NCBI GenBank assembly: GCA_045646965.1
Contig: JAZRLR010000029.1
Coordinates: forward strand, 62,001 to 126,000
Direction of reading: 5' to 3'
From: HGM04593 sp045646965
Lineage (GTDB): Bacteria; Bacteroidota; Bacteroidia; Bacteroidales; Bacteroidaceae
DNA length: 64,000 nucleotides
The first letter of the stretch is position 1. Every line of letters begins with the position of its first letter. The notes below the pieces were generated by a model, which saw only the letters and a list, made by a program, of their open reading frames with translations, ran no database searches and had not been told where the DNA came from. Positions 62,010-64,000 of this stretch are shown here, in pieces. The translations under genes were made by a program, and so were the position numbers.

Positions 62010-63574
62010 TGGAGACGATTTTCATTGAAAAGACAGAGATACGCAAGCGTCTCGAGCAGTTCCGCAACGAGGGAATGGACTTTCTGCGCGAGCTCATAGG
62101 CATAGACCGTGGCGAGGAGGGGCTCGGAGTAATATATATACTCGAGAACAGCCGTACGGGCGAGACACTGCACATAACCACCCTCACCACCGACCGTTGT
62201 AAGCCCTGCCTGCCCACAGCTTGCGGCCTGTGGAAGATTGCCGAGCTCTACGAGCGCGAGGTTTACGACTTCTACGGCATACACTTCACGGGACACCCCG
62301 ATATGCGCCGCCTCTTCCTGCGCAACGACTGGGTGGGCCACCCCCTGCGCAAAGACTACGACGCAAGCGAGGCGCTCAGCCCCATACGCCTCACCAGCGA
62401 GCCCAACGAGGATCTTCAGCGCTCCTACGAGATTGAGGAGGAGAAGGAGTTTGCCGCCATAGCCAAGCGCGAGAACTTTATGCACGTCGATGAATATGTG
62501 ATAAACATCGGGCCGCAGCACCCCGCCACACACGGTGTGTTGCGCTTCCGCCTTGCCCTCGCCGGCGAGGAGATACGCAAGATTGACATACACTGCGGCT
62601 ACATACACCGAGGTATAGAGAAACTGTGCGAGAGCAAAACCTACCAGCAGTTGCTCTCCTTCACCGACCGCCTCGACTACTTGAGTGCCCACCAGAACCG
62701 CCACGCACTCTGTATGTGCATAGAAAAGGCTATGGGATTGGAGGTTACACAGCGCACACAATACCTGCGCACAATTATGGACGAGCTGCAGCGCATCGAC
62801 TCGCACCTGCTTATGCTCTCGTGTGCGGCGATGGACCTGGGCGCGCTCACCGCATTTATATACGGTTTCCGCGACCGCGAGAAGATACTAGACATCTTTG
62901 AAGAGGTGACAGGCGGCCGTCTCATACAAAACTACAATGTGATAGGCGGCGTACAGGCCGACATAACTCCCGGCTGGGAGGCAAAGGTAGAGAACTACTG
63001 CGCCTATCAGCTCGAGAAGATAAAGGAGTTCGAGGATTTGTTTGTAAAGAGCGTCATCACCCGCAACCGTATGCAGGGCGTGGGAGTTCTTTCGCTCGCC
63101 GACGCCATTTCGTTTGGCGCGACAGGCTGCACAGGCCGTGCGGCAGGCTGGGCGTGCGATGTGCGCAAACGCCACCCCTACGCCCTGTACGACAAGATAG
63201 ATTTCAAAGAGATTCTGCGCAGCGGCGGCGACAGCTACGACCGCGTGCTTATGCGCGTCGATGAGATAAAAGAGTCGATAAAAATCATACGCAGCCTCAT
63301 AGGAAATATCCCCGAGGGAGAATACAAGTTAAAGACAAAGCCCATAATAAAACTCCCCGAGGGGTGCTACACGGCGGCCGTCGAGGGCTCACGCGGAGAA
63401 TTTGGTGTCTTCATAGAAAGCCGCGGCGACAAATACCCCTATCGCGTAAAATTCCGCCCTATGGGACTGCCCCTTGTGGCTTGTATGCACCAGATACTTA
63501 AAGGCTGCAAGATAGCCGACCTCATAACCATAGGCGCCACACTCGACTATGTGATACCCGACATCGACCGATAA
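62009..63574 (+). CDS. nuoC: NADH-quinone oxidoreductase fused subunit C/D
   Basis: Fusion of the 30-kDa (NuoC, about residues 1-140, with LYEREVYDFYGIHFTGHPD) and 49-kDa (NuoD, about 165-521, with GPQHPATHGVLR, GYIHRGIEKL, and a C-terminal ATLDYVIPDIDR) subunits, both in the peripheral arm. 521 residues. The ATG at 62009 overlaps the nuoB stop; an in-frame start at 61988 lies inside nuoB. Fused nuoCD is common in Bacteroidota and in enterobacteria. Confidence 0.95.
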   Translation: METIFIEKTEIRKRLEQFRNEGMDFLRELIGIDRGEEGLGVIYILENSRTGETLHITTLTTDRCKPCLPTACGLWKIAELYEREVYDFYGIHFTGHPDMRRLFLRNDWVGHPLRKDYDASEALSPIRLTSEPNEDLQRSYEIEEEKEFAAIAKRENFMHVDEYVINIGPQHPATHGVLRFRLALAGEEIRKIDIHCGYIHRGIEKLCESKTYQQLLSFTDRLDYLSAHQNRHALCMCIEKAMGLEVTQRTQYLRTIMDELQRIDSHLLMLSCAAMDLGALTAFIYGFRDREKILDIFEEVTGGRLIQNYNVIGGVQADITPGWEAKVENYCAYQLEKIKEFEDLFVKSVITRNRMQGVGVLSLADAISFGATGCTGRAAGWACDVRKRHPYALYDKIDFKEILRSGGDSYDRVLMRVDEIKESIKIIRSLIGNIPEGEYKLKTKPIIKLPEGCYTAAVEGSRGEFGVFIESRGDKYPYRVKFRPMGLPLVACMHQILKGCKIADLITIGATLDYVIPDIDR

Positions 63575-63589
63575 AAAAACAGAAGAACT

Positions 63590-64000
63590 ATGGATTTCAG
63601 CATAATAACCACAGCGATAGACCAATGGCTGCGCACCCTGATGCCCGAGCAGGCGGTCATACTCACCGAGTGCGTGCTCACCGCCCTCTGCCTTGTGCTC
63701 GCCTATGTGCTCTTTGCCATTGTAATGATTTTTATGGAGCGCAAGGTGTGCGCCGCCTTTCAGTGCCGTCTGGGCCCCACCCGAGTGGGATTCTGGGGGC
63801 TCTTGCAGGTGTTTGCCGATGTGTTCAAGATGCTTATAAAGGAGATTATAAGCATCAAACGCTCCGACCACATACTCTATGCGATAGCCCCGTATATAGT
63901 TGTGATGAGCTCGGTGATTACATTCAGCTGCCTGCCCTTTGCCCGAGGCCTTCAGGCACTCGATTTTAATATAGGAGTATTCTTTATTATGGCGGCATCG
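63590..64000 (+). CDS. nuoH: NADH-quinone oxidoreductase subunit H (3' end outside window)
   Basis: The first 137 residues of the complex I membrane subunit at the quinone site. After one membrane helix: MERKVCAAFQCRLGPTRVG and the quinone-site loop FADVFKMLIKE (about residues 49-83). Starts 15 bases after nuoCD. The rest of the nuo operon must follow outside the window. Confidence 0.94.
   Translation, partial: MDFSIITTAIDQWLRTLMPEQAVILTECVLTALCLVLAYVLFAIVMIFMERKVCAAFQCRLGPTRVGFWGLLQVFADVFKMLIKEIISIKRSDHILYAIAPYIVVMSSVITFSCLPFARGLQALDFNIGVFFIMAAS

Noticed and set aside
61778..62806. 342-residue frame antisense to nuoB-nuoCD
   Set aside because: Shadow frame; Cys/Val/His-rich with no motif.
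1..64000. CRISPR array, insertion sequence, rRNA, riboswitch or parS
   Set aside because: No regular spaced repeats, transposase-like protein, rRNA segments, riboswitch cores or parS-like palindrome were recognised by eye.

Overview
The window is a 64 kb piece of a chromosome from a member of the Bacteroidales (Bacteroidota). The support is the gene order (rsfS-ftsH-cdsA; parA-parB-DUF5683-lytic transglycosylase-rel; a nuo operon with a fused nuoCD), DUF5683 and DUF3822 proteins, an outer-membrane beta-barrel receptor with a carboxypeptidase-like N-terminal domain, secretion-tail-like C-termini, and repeated Bacteroidota-type -7 promoter elements (TAnnTTTG/TTCGC) upstream of genes. Base composition looks near 50% GC, with a clearly A+T-richer stretch at about 13.3-18.2 kb. 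I cannot fix the genus; a gut-associated Prevotellaceae or Muribaculaceae relative is plausible.

Layout. 1-3.4 kb: minus-strand housekeeping genes (DHH phosphoesterase, cut by the window edge; ComEC-like; rpe). 3.5-13.1 kb: a 3,098-residue secreted protein joining a GH33 sialidase and a GH95 fucosidase through tandem lectin-like repeats, followed at once by a 55-residue protein of unknown function and a strong terminator. 13.4-22.9 kb: a surface polysaccharide locus in two transcription blocks, first two GT4 glycosyltransferases around an Fe-S/F420-dehydrogenase-beta-like protein and a pyruvyltransferase-like protein, then capE-wbuC-capF-capG (UDP-L-FucNAc synthesis) with a WecG/TagA-type glycosyltransferase. 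23.0 kb: tRNA-Gln(CUG). 23.4-26.5 kb: rsfS-ftsH-cdsA. 26.6-28.5 kb: surE-lpxB. 28.9-34.9 kb: parA-parB-DUF5683-lytic transglycosylase-rel. 35-36.3 kb: M23 peptidase and a MerR-type regulator. 36.8-39.4 kb: alaS. 39.5 kb: a second small protein of the same type as the one at 12.9 kb. 39.7-41.1 kb: RecD-like helicase. 41.2-43.3 kb: a pseudopilin-like membrane protein, DUF3822 and rsmD. 43.3-47.8 kb: cardiolipin synthase and an outer-membrane beta-barrel protein. 48-50 kb: an operon of three poorly known genes ending in a sigma-factor-like protein. 50-52 kb: GNAT acetyltransferase and a GHL10-type lipoprotein. 52.1-54.9 kb: uvrA. 54.9-56.0 kb: a two-part chromate-type transporter. 56.1-59.8 kb: purL. 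60.1 kb: ZIP metal transporter. 61.0-64.0 kb: the start of the nuo operon (nuoA, nuoB, nuoCD, nuoH cut by the window edge).

Most of the window is conserved chromosomal backbone. The parts that look specialised are the giant sialidase-fucosidase, which would strip the two commonest caps from host mucin or milk glycans; the polysaccharide locus; the pair of related small proteins (12,913-13,080 and 39,547-39,702), which share a basic start, a hydrophobic IAAS segment and a WGxxW-type end; and the three-gene unknown operon near 48-50 kb. No CRISPR array, insertion sequence, rRNA or recognisable parS site was seen.
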